This document shows, in pieces, positions 5,052 to 5,427 of a stretch of 5,427 bases of DNA (positions within the stretch are counted from its first letter, which is position 1; each line of letters begins with the position of its first letter). The notes under the pieces were generated by a model, which was given only the letters and a program-made list of their open reading frames with translations, was not told the DNA's origin and made no database searches. The stretch is from Flavobacteriaceae bacterium (GTDB taxonomy: Bacteria > Bacteroidota > Bacteroidia > Flavobacteriales > Flavobacteriaceae), in NCBI GenBank assembly GCA_014763515.1, contig JACXVH010000244.1:1-5427 (forward strand). The letters are read 5' to 3'. Made by a program: the position numbers and the translations under genes.

Positions 5052-5427
5052 TTATGCATACATCGATTTACGAAGTTCTTTTACTTTAGGATCATCTAAA
5101 TATTCATCAAAAGTCATGTATCTATCGATAATTCCTTTGGGTGTTAATTCTAAAATACGGTTACCAACTGTTTGAGCAAACTCATGGTCATGCGTTGTAA
5201 ATAAAACAGTTCCTTTAAAATTTTTCAATGAATTATTGAAAGCTGTAATAGACTCTAAATCTAAGTGGTTTGTAGGTTCATCTAACATTAAAACGTTGGC
5301 TCTCATCATCATCATTCTAGAAGTCATGCAACGAACTTTCTCTCCTCCAGATAATACATTACATTTCTTTAAAGCTTCTTCTCCAGAAAAAATCATTTTT
5401 CCTAAAAAACCTCTAATATTTACTTCT
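5052..5427 (-). CDS. ABC-F family ATPase (YbiT-like), C-terminal part only
   Basis: The frame stays open to the right edge, so this is the last 125 or so codons of a gene normally about 530-540 codons long. The ATG at 5396 is internal and not the true start. The fragment begins EVNIRGFLGKMIFSGEEALKK and holds the second nucleotide-binding domain: ABC signature LSGGE (5340-5354), Walker B VLMLDEP with D-loop NHLDLES, and the switch histidine in TTHDH (about 5184-5195). It ends NRILELTPKGIIDRYMTFDEYLDD, typical of YbiT/EttA-type ABC-F proteins. These soluble ATPases act on the ribosome as translation factors or, in some members, antibiotic-protection proteins. The close match to housekeeping YbiT-type proteins and the lack of resistance-type features favour the translation-factor role, though the first domain and linker are outside the window. 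It shares a terminator with the convergent cluster. Confidence 0.92.
   Translation of the reverse strand, partial: EVNIRGFLGKMIFSGEEALKKCNVLSGGEKVRCMTSRMMMMRANVLMLDEPTNHLDLESITAFNNSLKNFKGTVLFTTHDHEFAQTVGNRILELTPKGIIDRYMTFDEYLDDPKVKELRKSMYA

Noticed and set aside
5304..5318. Short CAT trinucleotide repeat in the ABC-F gene
   Set aside because: It encodes a run of methionines (RMMMMR) in a helix where relatives also have methionine-rich sequence. It is in frame and unremarkable.
5052..5396. A stand-alone 114-residue ATPase starting at ATG 5396
   Set aside because: The frame is open through 5427, and the sequence is the end of the second ABC-F nucleotide-binding domain. The true start lies outside the window.

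Overview
The window reads as AT-rich chromosomal DNA from a member of the Bacteroidota, most likely Flavobacteriaceae. The protein sequences (PyrR, PyrB, RNase Z, a YbiT-like ABC-F protein) are of flavobacterial type. Gene starts are preceded by A-rich tracts rather than clear Shine-Dalgarno sequences, and one promoter-like site matches the Bacteroidota -7 element TAnnTTTG.

Left half (1-2623, minus strand): four genes lie head to tail in the order pyrR, pyrB, a 110-residue conserved hypothetical gene, and rnz, which runs off the left edge. Gaps are 26, 32 and 73 bp, so this is a likely pyrimidine/RNA-processing operon. The striking point is that pyrR is broken. An exact 11-bp tandem duplication (2494-2515) shifts the frame after codon 40 and leads to a stop at codon 49. 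Removing one copy restores an ordinary 179-residue PyrR. pyrB is intact. A 14-bp tandem repeat and an imperfect hairpin fill the gap in front of rnz.

Middle (2624-2780): a divergent intergenic region carries a promoter-like TAAATTTG for the rightward pirin gene and a 12-bp palindrome close to pyrR.

Right half (2781-5019, plus strand): an intact pirin, the decayed C-terminal end of a second and different pirin, an NADPH-dependent FMN reductase-type flavoprotein, a short YjdJ-type GNAT acetyltransferase and a YjdI-type iron-sulfur protein. They are closely spaced and read like a small redox or stress cluster whose second pirin has been largely deleted. A strong bidirectional terminator (5019-5045) separates it from the convergent 3' end of an ABC-F ATPase gene that enters from the right edge.

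Most of the content is ordinary. The notable items are two gene-decay events (pyrR and the second pirin) and the compact pirin/flavoprotein/GNAT/Fe-S cluster. I found no CRISPR array, mobile element, tRNA or rRNA.
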